Part shown: piece after piece, positions 45,544 to 58,400 of the stretch
Numbering within the stretch: the stretch's first letter is position 1
How the letters are laid out: every line of letters starts with the position of its first letter
Assembly (NCBI GenBank): GCA_051294375.1
Contig: CM119269.1
Location: forward strand, 20,192,814-20,256,813
Length of the DNA: 64,000 bases
DNA from: Paraspadella gotoi
Taxonomy: Eukaryota > Chaetognatha
Direction of reading: 5' to 3'
The notes under the pieces: model-generated
The model's input: only the letters and a program-made list of their open reading frames with translations
Databases searched by the model: none
What the model was told of the DNA's origin: nothing
Position numbers and translations under genes: made by a program

Positions 45544-45930
45544 TTTCTACTTGAGTCTTTGAAAATGACAAATATTCGCCGAACAGACAAAAGACTTTTT
45601 TCTCCTTTTCAATGCCATCGCTTTTCAGGCTTTTTTTTTCCCGTCGACCGGGAAAAAAAAACTGATGACGGATTTGTTTGGCTTAAGTTTTTCTTTGAAA
45701 GAGAAAGAAAGAAAAAAAAGAAAGAAAAAAACTGAGAGAAAGAATTTAAGGTTTTCATTAGGAAACTTTAAAAAAAAAATATGAAAGGTGGAGTAAAATT
45801 TGAAAGATTCCGCGTTTTTTTTCCTACCTCCGCCCTCCCTTCCCTCCTTTTTACCTTTTCATAATTCGAAAAGTGAAGGTGAAAAAAATTTCTTCTTTGG
45901 TTCACAAGAATCAATCGTAAGAAGAAAAAA
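44990..45930. repeat. Duplicated block, copy 2
   Basis: Direct copy of 42110-43080, with the same order of unique landmarks and a (GA)n tract at 45268-45329. It reads as a slightly shortened version, with many homopolymer and single-base losses relative to copy 1. Confidence 0.85.
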
Positions 45931-47070
45931 AAAACCCCCGAGAACCATGGAACGTTTCTAAGTCCATTTTTTCTTGTCTTTAGGTAGGAACGGATGTCGG
46001 TAGGCGGCGTATTGAGCCAATTGGATTGAGCCAATTGGGATTCGAATGAGTCAATTTCGTCTTTTGAATCATTGAATTTTTGGTCAATTCGTCCAACAAT
46101 TAAAAAAATTATGTGGAGGAAAAATGAATCGGAAGAAAACACAGTAACCGCACGATGTTTTTTTTTTTTTTTTTTTTTTTTGCAGATGGAACATAACGTT
46201 CATTTTTTAGCATTCAATTTGGGATGGGCGAACGGTGATGAATCGTTTTTTTTTTCATTAAACATAAATTAACCTCAATTTTTTTTAACTGTACAGAGCT
46301 TAGCTTAGTCTCACTTCCAGTTATGTATGTTTTAACGAAGTCTTCTGAAAAAACAAATGCAGAATCTGTACGTAAACTAAAGTTTCTAAAAAAATATAAA
46401 TCAAAACTTTCACATTACAAGGCAAAGACATTGAATTGGCGCTGAAGAAGACTCTCATGTGAGTCGAAACATGTCCGTTTCATTTTGAAATAAAATCGTT
46501 GCTATATCTCTTTTCAAAAACTTTGTTCTAAGGCAAAGACTATATTATATTCTGTCTTTATATATATCCAACTCAGAGTATCACCATTCCTACTCGCGGT
46601 AGCTTCGTAGATTAGATAAGGGGCTGAAGACAGCTTTTTTTAGACCGAAATATCAGGTCGTGTGACCAGTGACCAGCGTAGCAGAGTAACGTGTGTTTTA
46701 TTTAAAATTGGATTGAGTTCTTCAATTTCATTTACATATTGTAGCATTTTCTAATATATTTTGAAATGGTTTTCTGAGAAATATTATCTGTCTATTTTAG
46801 CGCTGGTTTTGCCAGTAATATTACCAATAAAAGACAGCAGTACGAGCTTATACCAATAATCATTAGGTCCGTAATAAATAGAATGACTCCCAAAGGACCA
46901 GGATTGGGGTGTCTCAACGCCCCCTAATCATTTTTCGGCCTTCCTCTTGCAAAAAAAAAACAAAACAAAAAACAAAAACAAAAAAAAACAAAACGAAAAA
47001 ACAAAACGGGTTGAACCTGGGACCTGGACCTGGAACCTGAGACCGGGTGAAAGAAGTCCTTTGACGTAGT
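45931..47070. other. Noncoding, retroelement-tail-like stretch
   Basis: No gene was found. It contains the two hammerhead-like motifs, and near 46990-47040 a repeated CCTGGACCTGG-type GC block that reads like a decayed tRNA-type B box (GGTTCAACCC) on the minus strand. Confidence 0.45.
46442..46470 (+). ncRNA. Hammerhead-ribozyme-like core motif
   Basis: The sequence reads CTGAAGA, then a five-base stem GACTC / GAGTC closing a TCATGT loop with one extra A, then GAAAC. CUGANGA, stem II and GAAA in this order form the conserved core of hammerhead ribozymes, which are found in Penelope-like and other retroelements. Stems I and III were not convincingly completed. A related but unpaired motif (CTGAAGA ... 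CCGAAA) lies at 46624-46650. Confidence 0.35.
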
Positions 47071-47235
47071 GAACCGGAGCAATTCTCCCTGCATATAAGT
47101 ATAAGATGGTATAGGCGAGACGAAACAATGCGCCTTATCGTAATCGGTCGGCTGTTTTGTCTGTCGCTTGTGTCTTTATCGTCCTGTCATTCTGGCCTTC
47201 TAATCTAAAATCTTTAAAGTGAAAACGAAATTCGA
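47071..47235 (+). repeat. Dispersed repeat copy 2 (copy 1 at 3801-3948)
   Basis: Starts GAACCGGAGCAATTCTC and shares GCATATAAGTATAAGATGGT and the terminal AATCTTTAAAGTGAAAA with the copy at 3801. It has about 17 extra bases spread over small insertions. Confidence 0.75.
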
Positions 47236-47402
47236 GACAAAACGAATGGGAATGTTTTTTTACACAAGGTTTAACCAAATGGATTCCCTCTTTATCAAAT
47301 TTTCATATTACATCAGCCTCCAACGGGGAAAGCGCATTTTAATTCTTGTTATCGTAATGACGAAAGAAAACCAGATGGCTCTCTCTCTCTCTCTCTCTCT
47401 CT

Positions 47403-47609
47403 NNNNNNNNNNNNNNNNNNNNNNNNNNNNNNNNNNNNNNNNNNNNNNNNNNNNNNNNNNNNNNNNNNNNNNNNNNNNNNNNNNNNNNNNNNNNNNNNNN
47501 NNNNNNNNNNNNNNNNNNNNNNNNNNNNNNNNNNNNNNNNNNNNNNNNNNNNNNNNNNNNNNNNNNNNNNNNNNNNNNNNNNNNNNNNNNNNNNNNNNNN
47601 NNNNNNNNN
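47403..47609. other. Assembly gap, 207 N
   Basis: The gap begins directly after a (CT)n tract (47380-47402), which suggests that the microsatellite stopped the assembly. Confidence 0.95.
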
Positions 47610-48117
47610 TCACTAACGACGTCCCCCTCGCGTGCCATCTGTTTTTGACAAAACGTCTTCAAAAATTTCAAACCTACTTTTCTTTCGATTTTTCTTTGAC
47701 ACTCGCTCTCTTTCTCTCTTTATTTTTCTCTATAGCTATTCAATTTTCTTTTCCTTTCTTTCTATCTCTCACTTTAACCATCACCAATCTTTTCTACATT
47801 CTTTTTTTCTTTCTCGTTCAAATTTTCTTGCCTCCAGGGTTGAAAAAATCGAGACGGGGCGCGCACGGTTAAGCGCTTGCCTCTCACCCCCGCCACCGCC
47901 TCCCGGGGCCCCCGATTAACCCATCTCCCATCCCCCCTTAGACTGCTAAGGTTAACCCTGGATTTGAGATCCTTTCTTAAACTCTGCCCGGACGTCTTGT
48001 GCCACCGAGGATGAGGAGGAAGAGGAGGAAGTGAAGGAAGGGCTAAGAATCCAACGCACGAAGAAAATGGAGGAAGAGGCGTCACCGGGGTTAAAGACCC
48101 TACCGGGGGAGGGGGTG
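47610..48117. other. Pyrimidine-rich spacer between two gaps
   Basis: CT-rich DNA, then a GC-rich block at 47850-48117. No motif-bearing reading frame is seen. A tRNA-like GGTTAAGCGCTTGCC at about 47868 may be SINE debris. Confidence 0.45.
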
Positions 48118-48708
48118 NNNNNNNNNNNNNNNNNNNNNNNNNNNNNNNNNNNNNNNNNNNNNNNNNNNNNNNNNNNNNNNNNNNNNNNNNNNNNNNNNNN
48201 NNNNNNNNNNNNNNNNNNNNNNNNNNNNNNNNNNNNNNNNNNNNNNNNNNNNNNNNNNNNNNNNNNNNNNNNNNNNNNNNNNNNNNNNNNNNNNNNNNNN
48301 NNNNNNNNNNNNNNNNNNNNNNNNNNNNNNNNNNNNNNNNNNNNNNNNNNNNNNNNNNNNNNNNNNNNNNNNNNNNNNNNNNNNNNNNNNNNNNNNNNNN
48401 NNNNNNNNNNNNNNNNNNNNNNNNNNNNNNNNNNNNNNNNNNNNNNNNNNNNNNNNNNNNNNNNNNNNNNNNNNNNNNNNNNNNNNNNNNNNNNNNNNNN
48501 NNNNNNNNNNNNNNNNNNNNNNNNNNNNNNNNNNNNNNNNNNNNNNNNNNNNNNNNNNNNNNNNNNNNNNNNNNNNNNNNNNNNNNNNNNNNNNNNNNNN
48601 NNNNNNNNNNNNNNNNNNNNNNNNNNNNNNNNNNNNNNNNNNNNNNNNNNNNNNNNNNNNNNNNNNNNNNNNNNNNNNNNNNNNNNNNNNNNNNNNNNNN
48701 NNNNNNNN
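48118..48708. other. Assembly gap, 591 N
   Basis: The largest gap in the window. It is flanked by exon-like GC-rich sequence on both sides, so a gene could be hidden here. Confidence 0.95.
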
Positions 48709-50020
48709 GTCTCCCTGTCGCTCGCCCTTCGCCTTGTTTCCCTTGCCTTGCGTCGGTCGTCGTACGACCGACTGTTCCGACTCTCCCAATGCAATCAATG
48801 TCTCGAGTTGCTCGTGGTTCAAGTCGTTCGTCCTTTACAGCAGAACCAACCCTATTTTGAAGTCGACGGTGAATATATTCCTCTCTCTCGTTTCTAGTTT
48901 ATGGTGAAAATTCCTTCGGTGAATATCGAACAATATCAGAAGAATCATCGGGATAAAAATCTCAACTCTCACCTTATAAGTCAACAGTCATTTTCACGAC
49001 AACAACAGAAAAAAACAACAACAACAGAAAAAAAAATTGGAATCTTCCAGGAGAGCCACGGAAACTGACCCCAAAGAAAAAGTTGTAGCATCTAAAATTG
49101 TTGGCCCATTTTTATGAAACGATTTTTAAAAGATAGAAAAAAACCTGTGAGTTTTATTAGCACCCACCCTTGTTTAGCCTTTCATTAATTGCGCATTCCA
49201 AAAATCACGTTGCAGCAACTTGCCAGTTTCTCATGAAGACGAAATCTTGATAATAAAAACTTCCGTGAACAAAATGCACTTAATGTTGCGCCGTTGTTCC
49301 TGACACGCTTCACAGACACTAAAAGGCTCAAAACCAAAGCTTTTTGAAGGTTCTTCAAGGTCAACAAAATATTAGTTTTTCAAGGAATGGCAAGGTGTAA
49401 GTTAATTTAACAGTCAAAATACAGGAGAACACCAGAAGTTAAAAAAATATTGATGAGGTAAAAATTCGCGCGTCCGATGCTAACTTGAAAAATCAACCTG
49501 AACTTTGGCATGCTGCGGTGGGCAGACATTTTCAATTAGCCTTGGAATGAAATTACCCATAAAAACTAACACGATTTGTAATCGTATTGCGCTATCAATG
49601 AAATTTTTTTTTAAATTCGTTACAGTGCTATGGAATTTTATGGGGAGTCTCCTGCAGGAAAGAAATAATTAGATGAAGGCAATTTTTTGGTATGTTTTTA
49701 TTTCCGAGGAACCTACCCACGACTCAACCATGTAAGTGATCCCGGTGGACATTTTGCCCCCGTCGTACCCCGGGACCGACGATTTTCATTGGTGACGGTC
49801 AGAGCGTAGATTTAAATATAAACTTAAACAGTCAGGTTCACTATCGTTATTGATTAAACAAAATCTGAGACGTGGTCTTTACATTTTTCAAACCCCACAA
49901 CCTCATTGCTTTTTTTTCTCGTCGTCGTCACCGCAAATCTCGATGTTGTCGTTGTTGTTGTGAATTCCAACTTGATAGACGCCAAATTTTGACATCTGTA
50001 TTCAAAATGGTTAGTACATC

Positions 50021-50057
<37 letters not shown>
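48709..50057. other. Spacer, no recognised gene
   Basis: A GC-rich open stretch (48709-48897) emerges from the gap and ends at TAG without any known motif. The rest is AT-rich. A GC-rich patch near 49740-49795 has no assignable identity. Confidence 0.5.
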
Positions 50058-50240
50058 NNNNNNNNNNNNNNNNNNNNNNNNNNNNNNNNNNNNNNNNNNN
50101 NNNNNNNNNNNNNNNNNNNNNNNNNNNNNNNNNNNNNNNNNNNNNNNNNNNNNNNNNNNNNNNNNNNNNNNNNNNNNNNNNNNNNNNNNNNNNNNNNNNN
50201 NNNNNNNNNNNNNNNNNNNNNNNNNNNNNNNNNNNNNNNN
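50058..50240. other. Assembly gap, 183 N
   Basis: It again begins at the end of a (CT)n tract (50023-50057). Confidence 0.95.
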
Positions 50241-50437
50241 TTTCCACGCGGGAATTCCTCAGCACCAAAAGTGGCTAACGATCAACTGACTGTAGGGTTT
50301 TTACTCTGCTACCATTAAACTTTAAAACGTTAGCCATCAAATCTTTTTCTCTTTCTGAAGATTGAAAGAGCGCTGGTTATAAAACGTATTTATTAACCCT
50401 GGTGCGTTTGAAATAATTAAGATTAATTTTTTCTGTG

Positions 50438-50509
<72 letters not shown>

Positions 50510-50730
50510 TTTAAAAGCAAGAGGAAAGAGAAAAGAGTCAATTAATTTTTATCTTCGGGAGGAGAGAGGAAATCATTTTGGGGGTAATAATTCTATGGAA
50601 AAGAGAATCTACAGCATAGATGAATAAATAAAACAGAGGGGAATGAAGAAAAATTAAAAAATATATAAATTAATCAATCCTCAATGAGTATATTTCTTGT
50701 CATTTCTTTCTCTGATCCCCCTCCTTTGGG

Positions 50731-50768
<38 letters not shown>

Positions 50769-51325
50769 AATATATATATATGTAAACATAAGAATTAATT
50801 AATTAATTTTATTTAATTAACTGTTTTTTTTCTCTCTATTTTATTATATTTTTCGTTTGCACAGTCTTAGTCTATGTTTATTTGTTGATGATGATTGTAC
50901 TGAATCAACCTTGTTGTATTCGAATAAAATCGCACCTATATATATACTTAAGGGAGTGGTCTTTTCATACAGTTGAAACATTCTTTGAAATATTATACCA
51001 CTTCATTGATAGGGAAGCCAGGTTCACTGGGAGTGAATAAATAATACTGTGAGAGAGTCTTGATTGAAAGCTTGCAGAAACCTGCTATGTTATTATCTTG
51101 TAAGTGTGATGGAGGCCTTAAACCACCAAAGCCTGTCCAAAGTCAGGGACAAGATAGCTTATTTATTAAATGAATGGAAAATTTTTATATTGGTTGTACC
51201 AATTTCATATATATATTTCTCTCTCTCCCCTCTCTTGCTCCCTCTCCCTACCTTGCGTGTTATGCCTTCTGAAGTCTTTTGTCGCCGCGAAAAGTGGTAA
51301 ACGAAGTTTTTTTTCTCAATCTCTT

Positions 51326-51334
51326 TTCTTTTTT

Positions 51335-51370
<36 letters not shown>

Positions 51371-51410
51371 TTCTTTCTTTCTTTCTTTCTTTCTTTCTTT
51401 TTTTCTTTCT
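51326..51410. repeat. (CTTT)n tetranucleotide microsatellite
   Basis: About 80 bases of TTTC units with one slip. Confidence 0.9.
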
Positions 51411-52561
51411 TCTCTTTTAAATCCTTACTTAAATTAACTTATTTTTTCTTTCTATCTTTTAATTTATTTACCTATTTTCTCCTTCTTTTTCTTTATTTTT
51501 TCATTTTCTTATATTTCAATCGTAGCACCCAGGGTTATTTCATTAAAACGCCGCGAAGAACGTGAGAGAGAGAGAGAGAAGAGAACGAGAAGAGATCCTG
51601 GTAGGATAGATCAAGAGTGAGAGGAGAAGAAGAAGAGTACCGAAAGGGAGAGAATAGAAAAACAGAAAATGTGAGAATAGAGACCGAGGATAGAGACGAG
51701 ATGTGAGTTGCGACGGCTGGTTTCGAAGATTTCGGGGAGAGATGAAAGATAATTGTTGCGACCGTGATATTTATGCACACCCTGTGGTTCCAGGAGAGTA
51801 TGTTGCGCGAAGAAAGGAGGTAGATTCTTTTCTGACATAAGTGTCCTAAATTCCGGGTTGGAGACATGGCTTGGGTGTGTTCGTAGTTATTAACAAGGGG
51901 GTGACAGATGTTTTCCAAAGAGATTGTCCAATATTACTGAAAAAATGGATTCCCGAGTGAACCTGTTCTGTGTAGAAGGCAATAGAGGTATCAAATTCAA
52001 AGACATTTGAGAACGAATGTCAATAAAAATGTCCGGACGGATTAGTACCTTTTTGTGGTGGATATTGCAACTCCTAGACAAAGGAGAGGATGGCAGATAA
52101 GGATATGTCAGAGGGAGACGCAGCAGCATAGATCTGTGAAAAGAAAAGTGAAGAAAAAGGCAAAATTCAGACTGTAGAAGAACCAAGAAGAGGAAAGGAG
52201 ACTGAAAGTTACCGAGGACCAAAAAGCAAAAGAAAATAAGAGAAGAAGAGAAAGAATAGCAAAGAAAAGTATGAAGTGATAATTCAAAGAAGAAAATCTG
52301 AAAAGACGGAATCGGATATAGTTTACGAACGGGGCAAGAATCGGACTACCGGATATCCTGGGTGATTGGGATCCGCAAGACAGGGGAGAGAAGATATTGA
52401 TGAGATGACAGAATCGAAGAGAGAGAAAGAGAGAGCGCTTTTCTACCCGATGCTAGACTGTTTTTGTAGGTCGTTTTAAGCTTTCTAAAAACAACGGTTG
52501 GGTACGCAGCGCAGAATCTGACCACTTTTAAAACTTCCTCTTCGGGCGGGGAAAGAGAGAT

Positions 52562-52592
<31 letters not shown>

Positions 52593-52618
52593 GAGAGAGG
52601 AAGAAGAGAGAATAGAGC

Positions 52619-52652
<34 letters not shown>

Positions 52653-52988
52653 TTCTCTATCGTTCCTCCACTTCTCACCCCCTGCATGCTGATTGGTCTT
52701 TTTAAACGCTTCCATCTCTTTCCCTCATTGGTCACTCGTCTTCCTTGTTGAGGCAAGAGATGAGATTCTCTTTCGAGATTTTTGGGAAATTTCGTGGTGG
52801 GCGAGCAAAGCCATCCTAAAAGGAGTCTCCTGATTGTTCAAGGTCGGACACCGTGATTTGTCCAGACGTTTTCCTTGCAACGTCATCAAGCCTTGCCTCT
52901 TTTTTGTTATATTTTTCTTTGAACCATTGCTTGGCGAGTCTGAAAGTTGATCTCGGAGAGGATAGATATAACAAGAGAGAGAGAGAGA

Positions 52989-53038
<50 letters not shown>

Positions 53039-53162
53039 AGAGCTCATATGGAGGAGGAAAGATGATGACGAAAAAAAAAATCTTGGGTTTAAAAACGAGC
53101 GTTAGAGTTTTTTCCGAGTCTGATTGCCTGACGTCTCTGTCTTCAGTCGTACCTCGTTTCCT

Positions 53163-53189
53163 TCTCTCTCTCTCTCTCCTCTCTCTCTC

Positions 53190-53250
<61 letters not shown>
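53163..53250. repeat. (CT)n microsatellite
   Basis: About 85 bases of CT with two interruptions near the start. Confidence 0.9.
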
Positions 53251-53255
<5 letters not shown>

Positions 53256-53557
53256 TTCTCTTCTGATGTTGAAAAAGTCAAAAATCTAAACCTAGAAAAA
53301 AAATGAAGACTCGTCAGCTTCGATACTCGCGAACTTTTTTCTTTCTCACCGTCGATTTTTTTGGGTTATTTTCGCGCTAATTTTATTTTGTTCATCATTC
53401 ATCGTGGATTTTGAGACGTCTTGCGTCGTCGTCATCATCGTCATCATCCTTTGTCCAGACAGGTGCTGCCGCGGCGCCCTGTCACCCCTTCTGCGCCCTG
53501 TCTAGATTTTAGTCTGCTGCGTCCGATTGATCTTCTTTTTTTCCCTCTCTCTCTCTT

Positions 53558-53613
<56 letters not shown>

Positions 53614-54880
53614 CTATCTTCTCTTCACTCCCTTAGTGCAAGTCCGAACCTCGCGTCTCTCTCTACTTTGTACCGAAAGTACAAACTCTGAAAAAAAAAT
53701 TCGATTTGAGTCGAACTAAAAAAAAAAAAAGATTTTTTTTTCTCTAAAAACGTGCTTCGTCCTTTTTCTGACCTTTTTCTATTAATTAGATTTTCATTAG
53801 ATTTTACTAAACTGTGTCATTTTTTTAAGGTTATACTAACGAAGCATTTATTTTTTTGAAGGGATATTTTTTTTTACGCGAGTTTTTTTTTTTTTTTTTT
53901 TTAACACGATTTTTCGTGGGTTTGTCATACGCAATAAGGTCGGATCGTGGTAACTTCCTTAAATGATAATCCAAACCAGGACCACAGTCAATATACACGT
54001 AAGGTCAATTTCAAAAATTTGCCTCTGAGTGAAAAAACTTTTGTCAACTAAGATTAAAGCAATTGTAAATGTTATTTATCAAAATAAATGTATTTATTTA
54101 TTTATTCATATATTTACGAAACAAAAAGGAAAGAGCTCTAAATTTACACGAAACAAAAAAAAAAGAAACTTTTGTGACTTAGTCTCGAAAAAAAAACAAA
54201 AAAATCAGTCGTTCATAGCAAAAAAAAAAAAAAAAAAGAATTTTGATCTTTTGATCGACTTTCGTCGAAATGAGGACTTTTTAAAGCTGGAGGGCAGCAG
54301 CGGGGAGGGAGGGAGGGTTTGTGGAGAGAGGACCGCGTCTGGGGGAAACTCAGGTTTGTTAAATATTGTTAAATGGTCGGGCGGACTAAGTTTTACGAAA
54401 TTACATAACCAGCATGGGCTGTCTTTGATGTACCCATCTGAAATAGTTTGTCAAACACGCGGATAAATAGGTTTTATAAGTTTATAAGTTTATTATAAGT
54501 ATTATAAGTTTTTTTGTGATAGTATAAAGTGATAATAGTAACTAGGGATCTATGTAAAAATTTTACAAATTAGACTCCTGTAAATTGTATTGACTTTTGA
54601 AAAAAAAAAACTTTTTACATCGAAGAATCGTCGGCACTCGAGCCATGGATGCATCCGATTTTTTTTTCGTGGGCGCCAGGGAAAGGAGCATAAAATTTCT
54701 TCTCGGATGGGGGAAGGATTTTTTATGCGGAGCGGGGACAGATTTATGACCAGACCGGGGAAAGGGGACTGGGTTGTGGGGCGAAGTAAAAGAGGGGAAA
54801 GCGGTTCCCTGCTGAAGTTGCAGGGAGATGAAGGGGGAAGAAATTCGATGAGAGAAATAAGAACTTTAACCATGCTGGTT

Positions 54881-55081
54881 TCTTGCCGCGGTCCTTTTAC
54901 TGGGGCTGCCGCGGCGGCGGCGGAAGAGGCGCTGGCGGTAGTGGCGGCAGCGTCGGCGTCAGCGTCGGCGGCAGCGTCGGCGGCAGCGTCGGCGGCGACC
55001 TCAATCTCTTCAAACGCAAAAGTCGTTCAACTATGGAGATTATTTTGGTTTTGGAAGGAAAACAAACGTTGACGTTGACGT

Positions 55082-55117
<36 letters not shown>

Positions 55118-55403
55118 AAACGACGACAACGACCTTACCAAAACAGAACAAGATATACGATTACGACACAACAAAATTTGGTATGAAAAACTATATTTAA
55201 TTCAATTATATAATTTTAATATTTTTATCATCTTACTAAAACCTTCGTGTTTTTTTTTCTGATTCCAGTTCGAAAAAAAAAAATTTAATTCGACATAAAA
55301 AGAAAGTGAGAGAAAAAAAAACTCTTATAACAAAGGACGATCATGTTTCGTTTGATTTCGAGCAAGAACCTTTTTTGAAGGGAAATGGAAACAAGTAAGA
55401 ATT

Positions 55404-55442
<39 letters not shown>

Positions 55443-55466
55443 TAACCAATCCACCCTCCACCAGCA
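54881..55466. other. Upstream region of the BTB gene
   Basis: It contains a GGC/GCA/TCG-rich block (54905-55000) that could encode alanine or be a GC-rich 5' leader, a (GAC)n run at 55070-55117 and an (AATC)n array at 55403-55440 ending about 25 bases before the BTB start codon. An upstream noncoding exon is possible but unproven. Confidence 0.5.
55403..55440. repeat. (AATC)n tetranucleotide microsatellite
   Basis: About nine AATC units immediately upstream of the BTB start codon. Confidence 0.9.
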
Positions 55467-58400
55467 ATGGATCCTCTTTCGCCGCAAAGCGTCGAGGACA
55501 TCGACGTCGAGACGGTCAACCGCGACGAAAGGACCAATCAGGAGACGTCGTCGTCCTCGACCACAGGCCATAGAGCCAATCAGGAGTCTTCGCAAGCGTC
55601 AGCGGGGCATCGGGCCAACCAGGACCCGCCTCGCTCCAACCAAACGAATCAAAACAACCCCGGCGTTCACCCAATCAAAACATTCCAATATTTATCCATC
55701 GGGCACTTCCCTTGCCTTTCGGGTAAGTCCGTCGGGAGGGAAGAAGAGATTAGGTAAATAAATTGTATGTTAAGTAATCGTTTATTAAGGGAAGGTCGTG
55801 GTTTTTGAAAGACGATTTTGAAAATGAAATTGGTACGGCCAATATAAAAATTATTCTTTCGTCAAGTATTGCCCCTGACTGTGAATAATCCCTTTTACAA
55901 GATCAAGCAAGCTTTTCAGAAAAACTTTCTCAATTTGATATCTCCCGTTACTTAGCTAAGTATTTAGTTATAAATTATGTAAATTTTGCAATTTAATTAA
56001 AAGCACAACTCCCTAAGGATTAGTTTAGGAAATACGATTTTGCTCAGCTGCAGCATCGAAATACAATGTGCTTCTTTTTTTTTGACGACTATCTCTTCAT
56101 CTACTCTTCTACTTCTCACACCTTCCCCCCCTCCACCAGAGTCGATCAACAACCTCCGTAAAAAGGGTCGATTCTGCGACGTCACAATCTCCATCGGCGA
56201 CAACAGATTCCGCGCCCACAAGGTCATCCTCGCCTCCTCGTCCGAGTTCTTCGCCAGCCTCTTCGAAAAGGACCGCGAATCGGCCGAGACGCTGGTCGGT
56301 GTCTTCTCGCTATTTTTTGTAGTGCTAATTGTCGTTCTTGTTATTGTTCTAGATTTTGTTTTTGTCTTTAAAGGGATGCGGTGGTTTTTGTAGGAGCTGT
56401 AGTTGTGTTGTTGTTTTGTTCCTTTGAAGTTAAAACACTTTTAGACTCTTTTAATTATTGTCTTTCAGCCATTAAGTGATAGTACCACATCATTTTCAAA
56501 CTGTTTTATTTTTTTAATTTTTCTCGTCTGAAATCTTTTCCTCCAGATTCATCTTGACGATCCCGTCAAAGCGAATGGATTCGAACCGATCCTCGATTTC
56601 TTTTACACGTCCGTCTTGACGGTTGAGGTAGGCGAATTCATAAATCGTTTAAATTTATTAAACCGTTAAATATATTACATTTAATCTCTCATCAATCCAT
56701 CAGTCTTCTGCGTTGTTGGACGTACTCTCCGTCGCCTCCTTTCTCCAGCTCCATCAAATCGTTCACAAATGTTGCGACTTCATGAAAGATTTGCACAAAG
56801 TCGCCGCTGCATCGTCGGCGGCCGCCGCCGCAGCAGCCGCCGCGGCGCAGGTAAGCCTCCGAAAAATGACGCGGAAGAGAATACAGCAGCATTTTAATCA
56901 CAAACATTGGTCACTTCAGTCTCCGAATTTTCCCTCTCGACCTCCGCCGACGCAACTGGGCCTGATGCCACCGCTGCCGCACCCTAAGTCGGCAGGGCCG
57001 CCTCCGCATCCGTTGCCGGTACCGCCGCCTCCGCCACCGTCGCAATCGCCGCAGTATTCCGGCGGCGGCGGAGCGGCGTCGTCGTCCTCGGCGACCGGGC
57101 CTATTCACGTCCGCGGCGCCGCGGTGGGCGTGTCACCGGAAGTGGCGTCGTTTCACTCGTCGCAGAGGGCGCTGTTGTTCGAATCGATGAGGCTGGGGTT
57201 GGCGATGGCTGCGTCAACGGGTAAGGTTTCGGATTGTTATGAACTTATGAGGGTCAGGGGGAAATTTCCTATTTTTGTTATTCTTACTAAATCCTAACCT
57301 AATCTCTCAGCGCCGGCGACGACTCTCGTCAGCCAAGACAGCGCCACCCCTATCACCACGCCCCTTACCGGCGCCCTTCCCCATGCTCCTTCCCTCCCGG
57401 CGTCGACCGGAAGAGACGCTGCGGCGTCGATGGAAGCGTCAATGACGCCACGTGACGTCGCCGACGCAGCCGAGCCGCGCGATGCCATGAGAGCGCCGAG
57501 AGACAAACCGGCGTCGCGCGATTCGTCCCTTGAATCTCGAGACGCTTCGGGCAGAGAATCTTTCGTTCGAGAGCAGCAGCAAAAGCAACATCGGTTGCTG
57601 CAGCAGCAACATAATTTTCCGCAGGAAGAGTCCCTTGATTTGTCGCAGGTAACTTTTTTAAAATTTATTTCTGCCGATTTTTTATATATTTTTTTTTGGG
57701 GGGGGAGGAAATTAATAATATTTTCCAAGGCTTATATTAAAAGTGTTCGAAAATCAAAGAACTGAAATGGGGAACCACTGACACAAATTTCTTGCTTATA
57801 ATTCTTTAGCAATTAATACTTTGAAGGTCCCCTTTACCGTTCGTGACCCTTGGAATTTTACGAGTCAATTAGTTTGAATAAAATAATAATATGATTCAAT
57901 TATTATAATCTTATAATTCAATGATTTTAAAATTTCAGTCCGGTCGCCCTTTCATCAAGCGAGAGTCTTCGTCGACCCTGGAGGAGGCGGTTTCCACAAC
58001 CGGCGGTCGCCGCCAAGAAATCCCAGCGGTGGGCGGCGGCGGCGGGAGCGGCGTAGGTGGAGAGCGACGACACTGCCCCCCGGCGGCGTCTCAGCCCCGC
58101 AGCCCTACGAGGGTGGCGGAGGCGGCCCGTGGGCGAGGGAGGAAGAGACCGGAGGAAGAGGAGGTGGTTGAGGATGAGGAGGAAGTGACGGAGGAGGGAG
58201 GAAGGAAAGAGTCAAGGTTAGTGAAAGCGAAAATTTCGAAAGAAAGGGGACGAAAAGAAGAAAAGAAAACGAAAAAAAAGGAAACGAGGCAAAGAAAGAC
58301 AAAGTTATGAGTGGAATCGCGAAAAGGAAATTATTGTTCAAAGGAGTGCTCGTCTAAAAATTTCATCCGTTTACAGATGTTAAATTCTTAAATTATAAAA

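Larger units (their letters stand above)
50241..54880. other. Long microsatellite-rich spacer, no supported gene
   Basis: It holds (GA)n at 50440-50507, (CT)n at 50731-50767, (CTTT)n at about 51330-51410, a purine-rich stretch at about 51555-52660, (GA)n at 52974-53041, (CT)n at 53163-53250 and 53530-53611, and poly-A/poly-T runs at 53700-54240. Frames here are repeat translations or AT-rich noise. Confidence 0.65.

Noticed and set aside
47860-47950. Possible tRNA gene or SINE with GGTTAAGCGCTTGCC
   Set aside because: No proper B box at the right distance and no cloverleaf. At most it is debris.
51555-52260. Purine-rich stretch with long minus-strand frames
   Set aside because: The frames are Ser/Leu-rich products of GA-biased DNA with no motifs or splice support.
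54590-55200. Alanine/serine-rich and threonine-rich frames upstream of the BTB gene
   Set aside because: Generated by GGC, TCG and GAC repeats, with no splice connection to the BTB start exon that I could justify.
55403-55440. Regular AATC units resembling a short repeat array
   Set aside because: A simple tetranucleotide microsatellite; no spacers, so not a CRISPR.
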